From: Solirubrobacterales bacterium
GTDB lineage: Bacteria; Actinomycetota; Thermoleophilia; Solirubrobacterales; Solirubrobacteraceae
NCBI GenBank assembly: GCA_025963955.1
Contig: JAOPZU010000618.1
Span: forward strand, 1 to 7,214
Length of the DNA: 7,214 nucleotides
Reading direction: 5' to 3'
Shown: positions 1-6,767 of the stretch, in pieces
Numbering within the stretch: the stretch's first letter is position 1
Layout of the letters: each line of letters opens with the position of its first letter
The notes under the pieces: generated by a model
The model's input: the letters and a program-made list of their open reading frames with translations, nothing else
The model's database searches: none
What the model was told of the DNA's origin: nothing
Program-made: the position numbers and the translations under genes

Positions 1-437
1 AGGCCCGCATCGCCACGCTCGATCGCGGCATCGCCCGCTGCCTGGACGCCGTCCCGGCCGCCCGGCGCAAGCTCGTGACCGACCACGACGCCTTCGGGTA
101 CTTCGCGCGCCGCTACGGCATCACCGTCGTGGGGGCGGTCATCCCGTCCCAGTCGACCGCCGCGCAGCCGTCGGCGGGGGACATCGCGGACCTCGCGCGC
201 CTCATCCGCCGCGAGGACGTGCGGGCCGTCTTCCCGGAGGCCTCGGTCAACCGGAAGCTCGCGGAGGCGATCGCGCGCCAGACGGGCGCGCGCGCTGACC
301 TGGACCTCTACGGCGACACCCTCGGCGAGGCCGGGACCGCCGGCGCGACCTACCTGGGCATGGAGCGGGCGAACGCGGACGCGCTGGTGCGCGGCTTCAC
401 GGGAGGAGCACGGCGATGCCGGATCACGGGCCGGTGA
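1..437 (+). CDS. znuA: Zinc/manganese ABC transporter substrate-binding protein, 3' part only
   Basis: C-terminal 144 residues of an extracytoplasmic metal-binding protein of the ZnuA/TroA family; the start lies before the window and the reading frame is open from base 3. The family captures Zn(II) or Mn(II) outside the membrane and delivers it to the ABC-3 permease. Visible family features are TDHDAFGYFARRYGI, whose His (bases 84-86) matches the third metal ligand of the family, then VFPEASVNRKLAEAIARQTGA, then LYGDTLGEAGTAGATYLGMERANADALVRGF, whose Asp in GDTLG matches the last ligand. The first two His ligands and any signal peptide are outside the window. The last 22 bases overlap the ATPase gene, which indicates translational coupling. 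The final residues (GGARRCRITGR) are past the usual family end and are an effect of that overlap. Metal preference cannot be read from this part; zinc is favoured only because of the neighbouring genes. Confidence 0.9.
   Translation, partial: ARIATLDRGIARCLDAVPAARRKLVTDHDAFGYFARRYGITVVGAVIPSQSTAAQPSAGDIADLARLIRREDVRAVFPEASVNRKLAEAIARQTGARADLDLYGDTLGEAGTAGATYLGMERANADALVRGFTGGARRCRITGR
401..408 (+). promoter_or_regulatory. Ribosome binding site of the znuC-like gene
   Basis: GGGAGGAG lies seven bases before the ATG at 416, a textbook Shine-Dalgarno site inside the end of the preceding gene. It decides the ATG at 416 over the in-frame GTG at 434. It is the only convincing Shine-Dalgarno sequence at a gene start in the window. 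Confidence 0.75.
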
Positions 438-1192
438 GCGGCGGCGACGTGCTGCTGCGCGCCCAGGGACTGGACTGCGGTTACGCCGGCCGCGCGGTGC
501 TGACGGGCGTCGAGCTGACGTTGCGCGCGGGCGACCGCGTCGCCGTCCTCGGCCCCAACGGCGGCGGCAAGACGACGCTCTTCCGGACGCTGCTCGGGGA
601 GCTCGATCCGCTCGGCGGCACCCTGGCGCTGCACGAGCGCTGCGCCGTCGTCCCGCAGACCGAGCGCTCGCGCCTCGACTTCCCCGTCAGCGCGACCGAC
701 GTGGCGGTCATGGGGGCGGTCTCGCGGCTGCCGTGGTGGCGCCGCCCGAGCCGGGCCGACCGCCGCCTGGCCCGGGAGGCGCTCGGGCAGGTCGGCCTCA
801 GCGAGCACGCGGACCGCACCTTCGGGGACCTCAGCGGCGGCCAGCGGCAGCGGGTGCTCGTCGCCCGGGCCCTGGTCCAGGACGCGCCGATCGTCCTGCT
901 CGACGAGCCCTTCACGGGCCTGGACGCCGTGAGCGCCGAGCAGCTGGAGCGCCTGCTGCTCTCGCTCGCCGACGGAGGCCGCGGGCTCCTCATCGCGACC
1001 CACGACGTCGAGCAGGCGCGGCGCTGGGGGACGGTCCTGTGCCTGAACAAGCGGCAGATCGCCTTCGGCGGGGCGGACGTGCTGACCCGCGGGGTGCTCG
1101 AAGCGACCTACGGCGGGGAGATCGTCAACGTCGACTGCGCCGTCCACGGCGGCCACCCGGTCGTGCTGCCCGCGCACCATCACGAGCACTGA
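416..1192 (+). CDS. znuC: Zinc/manganese ABC transporter ATP-binding protein
   Basis: 258-residue ATPase that powers metal uptake through the permease encoded next. The full ABC signature set is visible: A-loop Tyr about residue 23 (CGYAGRAVL), Walker A GPNGGGKTT (46-54), Q-loop Gln81, signature LSGGQRQRV (139-147), Walker B IVLLDEP (159-165), D-loop GLD (168-170) and switch His196 in ATHD. All catalytic residues are present, so the protein should be active. Length is normal for the ZnuC/MntB-type ATPases. The start is ATG 416, behind a strong ribosome binding site, overlapping the binding-protein gene by 22 bases. The C-terminus is His-rich (HGGHPVVLPAHHHEH, 244-258); such a tail could bind metal on the cytoplasmic side, but this is inference. 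The gene sits in the order binding protein, ATPase, permease, which is standard for this family. Zinc versus manganese is not resolved. Confidence 0.94.
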   Translation: MPDHGPVSGGDVLLRAQGLDCGYAGRAVLTGVELTLRAGDRVAVLGPNGGGKTTLFRTLLGELDPLGGTLALHERCAVVPQTERSRLDFPVSATDVAVMGAVSRLPWWRRPSRADRRLAREALGQVGLSEHADRTFGDLSGGQRQRVLVARALVQDAPIVLLDEPFTGLDAVSAEQLERLLLSLADGGRGLLIATHDVEQARRWGTVLCLNKRQIAFGGADVLTRGVLEATYGGEIVNVDCAVHGGHPVVLPAHHHEH

Positions 1193-1195
1193 CCC

Positions 1196-2056
1196 GTGTC
1201 ATTGGCGCTGCTGCACTGGCTGACGGACCCGTGGGCGGAGGCGCTCACGCGGCGCGCGCTGCTGGAGGTCGTCCTGCTCGGCGTGAGCGGCGGCGCCCTC
1301 GGCTGCTGGCTGCTGTTCTTCAACCTGGCCTACAGCGCCGAGTCGCTCGCCCACGCGCTGCTGCCGGGCCTGGTCGGGGCGGCGCTGCTGGGCCTGCCGC
1401 TGCTGCTGGGCGGCGCCGCCGGGCTGCTCGTCGCCGCGGTCGCCGTCGCGGTCGCCGGACGGATCCCCGGCCTGGACCGGGACACCGCGGTGGCGGTCGT
1501 CGTGACCGGGCTCTTCGGGCTCGGCGTCCTGCTCGCGCTCTCGCCGGACACGCCCGCCGGCCTGCAGGGGCTGCTCTTCGGGGACGTGCTCGGCGTCAGC
1601 GACGGGGACCTGCTGCTCGCGTCCGGCCTGGTGCTGGTCGTGCTCGTCGGGCTCTCCCTCGCGCACACGCGGCTGCTCGTGGTCGGCTTCGACCGCCTCA
1701 GCGCGCCCGGCCTCGGCGTGCGGCCGCTGGCCGTCGACGTCACCCTGCTCGTGCTGCTGGCCGCCGCGCTGCTGGTCGCGGTGCAGGGGCTGGGCAACCT
1801 GCTGGTGGTCGCGGTGCTGATGGCGCCCGCGAGCACGGCGCGCCTGGTGACCCGGCGGATGGGGCCCATGATGCTGGCTTCGGGGCTCATCGCGGTCGGG
1901 TCTGCGGCGGGCGGGCTGTACCTGAGCTTCTACGCCGGCACCGCCGCGGGTGCGTCCATCGCGGGCATGCTCGTCGCGGTCTACGTCGTGATCGCCGCGG
2001 GTGGTGGGGCGGCGGGGGCGCTGCGCCGCGCGCTCACGCGGCCCGCCACCGCGTAG
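1196..2056 (+). CDS. znuB: Zinc/manganese ABC transporter permease (ABC-3 family)
   Basis: 286-residue integral membrane subunit that forms the metal channel. It is hydrophobic almost throughout, with about eight likely membrane segments (roughly 21-43, 54-72, 73-90, 97-116, 137-156, 180-197, 200-215, 226-275 containing two). ABC-3 family marks are YSAESLAHALLPG (46-58), the LLFGDVLG loop (126-133) and GLGNLLVVAVLMAPASTARL (198-217), the usual conserved segment near the end. The GTG at 1196 is the first possible start: the znuC stop codon lies in the same frame only three bases upstream. No Shine-Dalgarno sequence is seen, so translation probably depends on ribosomes arriving from znuC. The end (TAG 2054-2056) is ten bases before the next gene. 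ZnuB is used as the best-fitting name; MntB-type function is possible. Confidence 0.92.
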   Translation: MSLALLHWLTDPWAEALTRRALLEVVLLGVSGGALGCWLLFFNLAYSAESLAHALLPGLVGAALLGLPLLLGGAAGLLVAAVAVAVAGRIPGLDRDTAVAVVVTGLFGLGVLLALSPDTPAGLQGLLFGDVLGVSDGDLLLASGLVLVVLVGLSLAHTRLLVVGFDRLSAPGLGVRPLAVDVTLLVLLAAALLVAVQGLGNLLVVAVLMAPASTARLVTRRMGPMMLASGLIAVGSAAGGLYLSFYAGTAAGASIAGMLVAVYVVIAAGGGAAGALRRALTRPATA

Positions 2057-2059
2057 CCT
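2054..2059 (+). promoter_or_regulatory. Possible -10 element (TAGCCT) for the AbrB-family gene
   Basis: TAGCCT fits the actinobacterial TANNNT -10 pattern and lies seven bases before the GTG at 2067, the spacing expected for a leaderless transcript. However, its TAG is the stop codon of the preceding gene, no -35 box is evident, and the match may be chance. Confidence 0.2.
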
Positions 2060-2066
2060 CGGGACC

Positions 2067-3128
2067 GTGGCCCCTGCCGCCCGCCTGCTCAGGTGGCCGC
2101 TCGCCGCCGCAGGCACCCTCGCCGGTGGCCTGCTGCTCGACGCGGCCGGTCTGCCGTCCTCCTTCCTCTTCGCGGCGCTGCTGCTCGGCCTGGCGGTGGC
2201 GCTGCGGGCGCCGGACGCGCTCGACGTCCCTGGGGTCGCCTTCCGCAGCGCGCAGGCCGTCGCCGGCGTGACGCTCGGCGCCTACCTGCAGACCTCGGCG
2301 CTGCGGGAGCTGGCCCACGCCTGGCTGCCGGTGGCGCTCGTCAGCGGCGCGACGCTCGCGCTGAGCCTGCTGGCGGGCAAGCTGCTGGCCCGCACGACGA
2401 ACCTCGACGAGCCGACCGCCGCGCTCGGCCTGATCGCCGGCGGGGCGTCGGGCATCGTCGGCATGTCGGGTGAGCTGGGGGCGGACGACCGCCTCGTTGC
2501 CTTCATGCAGTACCTCCGGGTGCTCGTCGTCGTCGCGTCCACGCCGCTGGTCATCGCGCTGTGCTTCCCGGGCCACCACGCGTCCGCCGCCGCCGTCGCC
2601 GCGGACGCGCAGCCGGTCCTCGGAGCGCTGCGCGGCTGGCTCCTGACGGTCGTGCTGGCCCTCGCCGGGGCGGCCCTGGCCGCGCGCCTCCGGCTCACCG
2701 CGGGCGTCCTGCTCGGCCCGATGATCCTCACCGGCGTCGTGGTGCTCGCGGTCCCCGGTGGTCCGTTCGACGTGCCGCCGCTGCTGCGGGAGACGAGCTT
2801 CGCGGTCATCGGCCTGCAGGTCGGCCTGCGCTTCACGACAGGCACGATCCGGCTGCTCGGCCGGCTCCTGCTGCCGGTGTCGCTGGTGATCGCGGCCCTG
2901 CTCGCCGCGTGCTTCGGCCTGGCCCTCGTCCTGGACGCGACCACCTCCGCTTCGCTGCTGGACAGCTACCTCGCCACGACGCCCGGCGGGCTGTACGCGG
3001 TGCTGGCGGTGGCGTCGGGCTCGGGAGCGGACACGACGTTCGTGGTCGCCGTGCAGTCTCTGCGCGTGGTCGTGATGGTGCTGCTCGCCCCGCTGGCGGT
3101 GCGGTGGGCGCTCGGGCGCCGGGCCTGA
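2067..3128 (+). CDS. AbrB-duplication family membrane protein (putative permease)
   Basis: 353-residue polytopic membrane protein of the family known as AbrB duplication (PF05145/COG3180). Despite the name it is unrelated to the Bacillus DNA-binding regulator AbrB. E. coli AbrB was linked to aidB regulation, but the transported substrate of the family is not firmly known. Two homologous halves are visible. The first has VTLGAYLQTSAL (68-79) and GLIAGGASGIVGMSGELGAD (121-140), followed by RLVAFMQYLRVLVVV (142-156). The second has GLQVGLRFT (249-257), TTPGGLYAVLAVASGSGADT (304-323) and FVVAVQSLRVVVMVLLAP (325-342). The frame is open up to an ATG-like start at 2001, but that would overlap the permease gene and give a charged, non-membrane N-terminus, so GTG 2067 is chosen. 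It lies ten bases after the ABC permease and is probably cotranscribed with it, which makes a metal-related role conceivable but unproven. Confidence 0.85.
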   Translation: MAPAARLLRWPLAAAGTLAGGLLLDAAGLPSSFLFAALLLGLAVALRAPDALDVPGVAFRSAQAVAGVTLGAYLQTSALRELAHAWLPVALVSGATLALSLLAGKLLARTTNLDEPTAALGLIAGGASGIVGMSGELGADDRLVAFMQYLRVLVVVASTPLVIALCFPGHHASAAAVAADAQPVLGALRGWLLTVVLALAGAALAARLRLTAGVLLGPMILTGVVVLAVPGGPFDVPPLLRETSFAVIGLQVGLRFTTGTIRLLGRLLLPVSLVIAALLAACFGLALVLDATTSASLLDSYLATTPGGLYAVLAVASGSGADTTFVVAVQSLRVVVMVLLAPLAVRWALGRRA

Positions 3129-3142
3129 GTTCCGCGAGCGGC

Positions 3143-3159
3143 TTGGACGTGCCGTCCAA
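3143..3159. promoter_or_regulatory. Perfect 17-bp palindrome before the MMPL gene: candidate operator
   Basis: TTGGACG-TGC-CGTCCAA is a perfect inverted repeat with 7-bp arms and a 3-bp centre, 15 bases after the AbrB-family stop and 59 bases before the MMPL start. Its size and symmetry suit a dimeric repressor such as a TetR-family protein, a common controller of MMPL exporters, although no such regulator gene is in the window. The left arm begins TTGGAC, which resembles a -35 box; TATGTG at 3164-3169 would be a matching -10 with a short 15-base spacer. It could instead be an RNA hairpin ending the upstream transcript, but the 3-base loop and lack of a U-run argue against that. Weaker dyads follow: ATGT-GCG-ACAT (3165-3175) and GTCA-CTCA-TGAC (3177-3188). 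Confidence 0.5.
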
Positions 3160-3203
3160 CCCCTATGTGCGACATGGTCACTCATGACGGCGCGTTCGCG
3201 CTC

Positions 3204-3209
3204 TACCAT
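3204..3209 (+). promoter_or_regulatory. Possible -10 element (TACCAT) of a leaderless promoter for the MMPL gene
   Basis: TACCAT fits TANNNT and ends eight bases before the GTG at 3218, so transcription would begin at or next to the start codon. There is no Shine-Dalgarno sequence before this GTG, which agrees with leaderless translation. No good -35 box is seen at 16-19 bases. The site lies in true intergenic sequence, unlike the TAGCCT and TAGCAT candidates in this window. Confidence 0.35.
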
Positions 3210-3217
3210 CCCGTGCC

Positions 3218-5533
3218 GTGTCGCCCTCCGCTCCTTCCGCTCCCGCGCCCGGCCCCTCCCGCTTCGTCCGCCTCGCGCGCCTCTGCAACCGCCACCGGTG
3301 GCGCACCTTCCTGCTCTGGGTGCTGGCCGTCGTGGCACTCCAGGTCGTGGCCTCGAGCGTGGGCGTCAAGGAGATCTCGAACTTCCGCCTGCCCAACACG
3401 GAGAGCCAGCGGGCGTACGACCTGCTGAGCGACCACTTCCCCGCCGCCAAAGGCGACACGGACCAGCTCGTCTTCAGGGCGCGCACCGGCACGCTCGAGG
3501 ACCCGGCCAGCCAGGCTGCGATCCGGGCCGCGCTGAAGAAGGTCGCGGCCGCGCCCGACGTCGCCGGCGTGCAGAGCCCGTTCGACCGGGGCGGGCAGCT
3601 CACGAAGGACAGGACCATCGGCGTCGCGGTCCTCAACTACAAGCGGTCGACGAACGACCTCGACCTCAAGCCGCTGGAGCGGATCGAGAAGGACGCGTTC
3701 GCCGCCCGCAGTCCGGCGCTGCAGGTCGAGCACGGTGGGCCGGGGGCGGAGTTCGTCCGCTTCAGCAAGGAGGGGCAGGGCGCTTCGGAGTTCATCGGCT
3801 TCGGGGCGGCGGCGATCGTCCTGCTGCTCACCTTCGCCTCCGCGCTGGCGGCGGGGATCCCGCTGCTCGCCGCAGCGCTGGCGATCGTCGGCACCACGGG
3901 GGTGATCACGCTCATCAGCCACCTCGTCGACACGCCGGACTTCGCGACGCAGCTCGCCTCGCTCATCGGTATCGGCGTCGGTATCGACTACGCCTTGTTC
4001 GTCGTCACCCGGTACCGCGCGGAGGTCGCGGCGGGCCGCGACCGCGACGACGCCGTCGAGGTCGCGATCGACACCGCGGGGCGCACGGTCATGTTCGCGG
4101 CCTTCACGGTCGTCATCGCGCTGCTCGGCCTGCTCCTGCTGGGGCTGAGCTTCATGCACGGCGTGGCCCTTGGCGCGGCGTCGGCCGTCCTCGCGACGAT
4201 GTTCGCCGCGCTGACGCTGCTGCCCGCGCTGATCGGGGGCTCCAAGGGCTTCATCGACGGCGTCTTCGCGGAGACCAGCCGCCGCGGCGGCGCCCGCCCG
4301 ATCCCTTTCACGAGCTTCCGCTTCCGCATCCCGGGCAGCCGCTGGTTCGAGCGCCGCTCGGACGCCCGCAAGGGCCGCCAGGGCGCCAGCCCGCAGTGGG
4401 AGCGCTGGTCCCGCGGCGTCCAGAAGCGGCCGTACCTGGCGGCCGGGGTGTCGATCCTGCTGCTGCTGGCGATCGCCTACCCCGCCCTGAGCCTGCGGCT
4501 CGGCTCCTCCGATGCGGGCGTCGACCCGCCCGGCAGCACCACGCGCAACGCCTACCACCTGATCGCGGACGGCTTCGGCGCCGGCGTGAACGGGTCCTTC
4601 CTGATCGTCGCCGACCTGAACGGCGCCGGCACGCAGGCCAAGGCCGACACCATCTCCCGCACGCTGAAGGCGGACCGCGACTTCGTCTCGGTGGGCCCTG
4701 CGGTCCTGTCCCCGGACAAGCAGGTCGCGACCGTCGTGGCCTACCCCAGGACCGGTCCCCAGGAGGAGGCGACGACGAAGACGCTCGACCGCCTGCGGGA
4801 CGCCGTGGTCCCGGTGGCCGAGCGGCGCTCCGGCGCGAGCATCGAGGTCGGCGGCTTCACCGCCGGCAACGAGGACTTCTCCTCCGTCGTCGCGACGAAG
4901 CTGCCGCTGTTCGTCGGGGTCGTCGTCCTCTTCAGCGCCCTGCTGCTGCTGGCGGTCTTCCGGTCGATCCTCATCCCGCTGAAGGCGGCGGCGATGAACC
5001 TGCTGTCGATCGGGGCGTCGCTCGGCTTCGTCACGCTGATCTTCCAGGAGGGTCACGGGGCCGGCCTGCTCGGCGTGGGGACCGGGCCGATCGAGTCCTT
5101 CGTCCCCGTGCTGATGTTCGCGATCGTCTTCGGGCTGTCGATGGACTACGAGGTCTTCCTCATCTCCCGGGTCCACGAGGAGTGGGAGAAGACCCACGAC
5201 GCGTCCGGCTCGATCTCGCGGGGCCTGGCGACGACGGGCCGCGTCATCACCGCGGCGGCGCTCATCATGATCGTCGTCTTCCTGTCCTTCGTGCTCGGGG
5301 ACGACCGCTTCATCAAGCTCTTCGGGCTCGGCCTGGCGAGCGCGGTCTTCTTCGACGCGGTGATCATCCGCTGCCTGCTCGTGCCCGCGCTGATGGAGAT
5401 CATGGGTGCGCGGGCCTGGTGGCTGCCCGCATGGCTGGACCGGATCGTGCCGCGCCTGGCGATCGAGCGCCCGGACGACCACTTCGAGCGGCCGGTCCCC
5501 GTCGCGGAGGCGCCGGCCCCCGTGCCCAGCTGA
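3218..5533 (+). CDS. MMPL-family (RND superfamily) membrane transporter
   Basis: 771-residue exporter of the MMPL family (PF03176), which uses the proton gradient to move lipids, drugs or other hydrophobic molecules across the inner membrane. It has the internal duplication of RND proteins: TM1 (about 29-47), a periplasmic domain (about 50-190), five membrane segments (192-340), a cytoplasmic linker (341-404), TM7 (405-425), a second periplasmic domain (about 428-558) and five more segments (563-722). The proton-relay Asp-Tyr pairs are present in both halves: GIGVGIDYALFVVTRYR (251-267, D257/Y258) and FGLSMDYEVFLISRVHEEW (638-656, D643/Y644). It lacks the long C-terminal cytoplasmic domain of the large mycobacterial MmpL3 and ends in a short Pro/Ala-rich tail. 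GTG 3218 is the first start after an in-frame stop at 3185. The substrate cannot be predicted; the palindrome upstream suggests independent control. Confidence 0.92.
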   Translation: MSPSAPSAPAPGPSRFVRLARLCNRHRWRTFLLWVLAVVALQVVASSVGVKEISNFRLPNTESQRAYDLLSDHFPAAKGDTDQLVFRARTGTLEDPASQAAIRAALKKVAAAPDVAGVQSPFDRGGQLTKDRTIGVAVLNYKRSTNDLDLKPLERIEKDAFAARSPALQVEHGGPGAEFVRFSKEGQGASEFIGFGAAAIVLLLTFASALAAGIPLLAAALAIVGTTGVITLISHLVDTPDFATQLASLIGIGVGIDYALFVVTRYRAEVAAGRDRDDAVEVAIDTAGRTVMFAAFTVVIALLGLLLLGLSFMHGVALGAASAVLATMFAALTLLPALIGGSKGFIDGVFAETSRRGGARPIPFTSFRFRIPGSRWFERRSDARKGRQGASPQWERWSRGVQKRPYLAAGVSILLLLAIAYPALSLRLGSSDAGVDPPGSTTRNAYHLIADGFGAGVNGSFLIVADLNGAGTQAKADTISRTLKADRDFVSVGPAVLSPDKQVATVVAYPRTGPQEEATTKTLDRLRDAVVPVAERRSGASIEVGGFTAGNEDFSSVVATKLPLFVGVVVLFSALLLLAVFRSILIPLKAAAMNLLSIGASLGFVTLIFQEGHGAGLLGVGTGPIESFVPVLMFAIVFGLSMDYEVFLISRVHEEWEKTHDASGSISRGLATTGRVITAAALIMIVVFLSFVLGDDRFIKLFGLGLASAVFFDAVIIRCLLVPALMEIMGARAWWLPAWLDRIVPRLAIERPDDHFERPVPVAEAPAPVPS

Positions 5534-5551
5534 CGCGCAGCGGTGGCGGGC

Positions 5552-5573
5552 CGGCTGAGGCTCCGCTCAGCCG
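5552..5573. terminator. Hairpin between convergent genes, candidate bidirectional terminator
   Basis: CGGCTGAG-GCTCCG-CTCAGCCG is a perfect 8-bp stem with a 6-base loop. It begins 19 bases after the MMPL stop, and its right arm covers the stop codon of the convergent Fur-family gene (5567-5569). Position and symmetry fit a shared terminator for both strands. There is no U-run on either side, so it would be a non-canonical terminator, or simply an RNA 3'-end structure. Confidence 0.5.
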
Positions 5574-6046
5574 ATGAGCTGTCGCCGGCGCCGCCGCCCG
5601 CAGTCTCCGCAGGAGCCATGAAGCACGATCTCGTGCTCCGCGACGTCGAAGGCGACGCGGTCGGCCACGCGGTGGATCGTGCGCTCGAGCTCGTCGTCCG
5701 CGAAGGGGATGACCTTCTCGCAGTCGTCGCAGACGAGGTGGTGGTGATGGTGGTGCCCGTCGGGGTGGACGGCCTCGTAGCGGGAGATGCCGTGCCCGAC
5801 GTCGATGCGCGCGATGAGCTTCAGCTGCTCCAGCTCGTCGATGACGCGGTACACGCTGGCGCGGGCGACGGGGCGCTCGCCCGTGCGCTTCAGCGCTTCC
5901 TCGATCTCGAAGGCGGAGAGCGCGCACGCCTGCGCCGCGAGCAGGTCGATGACGGCCTTCCGGGCGCCGCCGCGACGGTACCCGGCCCCGGCCAGGCGCT
6001 CGGCCGCGTGGGCGGCCCAGTCGGGGGGTGCGAGCTCGTCGGACAT
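5567..6046 (-). CDS. Fur-family metal-responsive transcriptional regulator (Zur-like candidate)
   Basis: 159-residue DNA-binding repressor of the Fur superfamily (PF01475). The N-terminal winged helix includes the usual recognition helix ARASVYRVIDELEQLKLI (61-78). The C-terminal dimerisation domain has ISRYEAVHPDGHHHHHHLVCDDCEKVIPF (87-115) and HEIVLHGSCGDCG (138-150). The two CxxC pairs (C106/C109 and C146/C149) form the structural zinc site of the family, and the His cluster at 98-103 plus H138 supply candidate sensory ligands. A run of six histidines is longer than the usual three or four. Start ATG 6046 gives a normal-length protein; the frame remains open upstream but that region belongs to another gene. 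It is the last gene of a minus-strand unit, 11 bases after the preceding stop. Nearness to the zinc-type ABC genes makes Zur function the best guess; Fur, PerR or Mur specificity is not excluded. Confidence 0.92.
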   Translation of the reverse strand: MSDELAPPDWAAHAAERLAGAGYRRGGARKAVIDLLAAQACALSAFEIEEALKRTGERPVARASVYRVIDELEQLKLIARIDVGHGISRYEAVHPDGHHHHHHLVCDDCEKVIPFADDELERTIHRVADRVAFDVAEHEIVLHGSCGDCGRRRRRQLIG

Positions 6047-6054
6047 CCCCCTCG

Positions 6055-6060
6055 ATGCTA
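6055..6060 (-). promoter_or_regulatory. Possible -10 element (TAGCAT) for the Fur-family gene
   Basis: On the minus strand TAGCAT is followed by eight bases and the ATG at 6046, the spacing of a leaderless promoter. The TAG is also the stop codon of the upstream gene, so this may be coincidence. The intervening CGAGGGGG is purine-rich but abuts the ATG directly and is too close to be a normal ribosome binding site. Confidence 0.25.
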
Positions 6061-6756
6061 CTGCGCGGCCTCGTCCCGGCCGGCCGTGTCCGCGTCCGGG
6101 TCGGGGTCCACGTCCTCCTGTCCACGGCCGCGCAGCGCCGCGGCGCCGGCAGCGAGCAGCACGAGCGCGACCGGGACCCCGACGATGAGCAGCGGGGAAG
6201 CGCCGCCGCCGCCCTCCCGCCTCCCGGACGCGCGGCCGCTTCCCCGAGCGACGGCCGGGACCGGGACCGGCGTCCCGTTCGCCGCGGTGAGCCGGCCGAC
6301 CGCGAGCATGGCCGCGCGCGCCAGCCCGTCGGGACCGGCGGCCTCCTCGGGCGTGATGCCGGTCAGCGCGGCGCCGGCCCGGTCGCCGAGGTTGTTGCCG
6401 CCGAGCCCCGACGGGAGCACCACGAGCACGCGCGGCTTCGTGTTGAACGCGAGCTCCGAGGTCAGCAGATCGGCGTACTTCTGCGGCTGGGTGAACAGCT
6501 GCGGGACGGCGCCGAGGTCCACGGGCGCCGCGATCATCGCGATCTTCAGCTCGAAGTGCTTTGCCTTGGCCTGCTCGAGCATGCCGTCGAGGGCGCGCTG
6601 CAGGTCCCGCGCGACCTTGTTCGGCGCGTAGGGGTAGTAGGCGTCCTGGCCCAGGAGGACATCGCTGGCCGGGTCGCCGTCCGCGCGTGCAGGCCCGGCG
6701 AGCAGCAGAGCGGCGCAGCAGAGGAGCAGGAGGAGGCGGGCGGAGCGGCGGCGCAT
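6058..6756 (-). CDS. Signal-peptide protein with TPM-like domain and C-terminal membrane anchor
   Basis: 232-residue envelope protein of unknown function. Residues 1-25 form a clear signal peptide (MRRRSARLL, a Leu/Ala/Cys core, then GPARA). The body, about 30-160, resembles a divergent TPM domain (PF04536): a helical DLQRALDGMLEQAKAKHFELKIAMIAAP segment (51-78), DLGAVPQLFTQPQKYADLLTSEL (80-102) and the strand PRVLVVLPSGLGG (108-120), the counterpart of the hydrophobic 'GVLLLL' strand of TPM proteins. A Gly/Arg/Ser-rich linker (170-187) leads to one membrane helix (188-208) and a short acidic tail (DPDPDAD) predicted to be cytoplasmic. TPM proteins act in photosystem repair in plants and remain poorly understood in bacteria, so no reaction is assigned. 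The start is ATG 6756, with no Shine-Dalgarno site. It lies 18 bases after the upstream gene and 11 before the Fur-family gene, so cotranscription is likely. TPM membership is moderately certain; secretion and anchoring are well supported. Confidence 0.75.
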   Translation of the reverse strand: MRRRSARLLLLLCCAALLLAGPARADGDPASDVLLGQDAYYPYAPNKVARDLQRALDGMLEQAKAKHFELKIAMIAAPVDLGAVPQLFTQPQKYADLLTSELAFNTKPRVLVVLPSGLGGNNLGDRAGAALTGITPEEAAGPDGLARAAMLAVGRLTAANGTPVPVPAVARGSGRASGRREGGGGASPLLIVGVPVALVLLAAGAAALRGRGQEDVDPDPDADTAGRDEAAQ

Positions 6757-6767
6757 GCAGGGACCGC

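Noticed and set aside
350..1189. Long open frame on the minus strand opposite the ABC ATPase gene
   Set aside because: Its product is rich in Arg, Ala, Pro and Gln with no domain, while the opposite strand has a complete ATPase. Long shadow frames are expected at this GC content.
2001..2066. Upstream start for the AbrB-family protein
   Set aside because: It would overlap the permease gene and add a 22-residue Arg/Pro-rich stretch not seen in the family; GTG 2067 leads straight into the first membrane segment.
733..2271. 512-codon plus-strand frame running through the ATPase and permease genes
   Set aside because: Low-complexity Arg/Ala/Gly-rich product crossing two well-supported genes; an out-of-frame shadow.
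3203..5482. 759-codon minus-strand frame opposite the MMPL gene
   Set aside because: Product is Arg/Asp/Glu/Gln-rich and low complexity, with no motifs, while the plus strand encodes a full MMPL protein with both Asp-Tyr pairs.
5543..6631. Plus-strand frame across the Fur-family and TPM-like genes
   Set aside because: It has no recognisable domain and is opposite two genes with strong motifs and, for one, a signal peptide.
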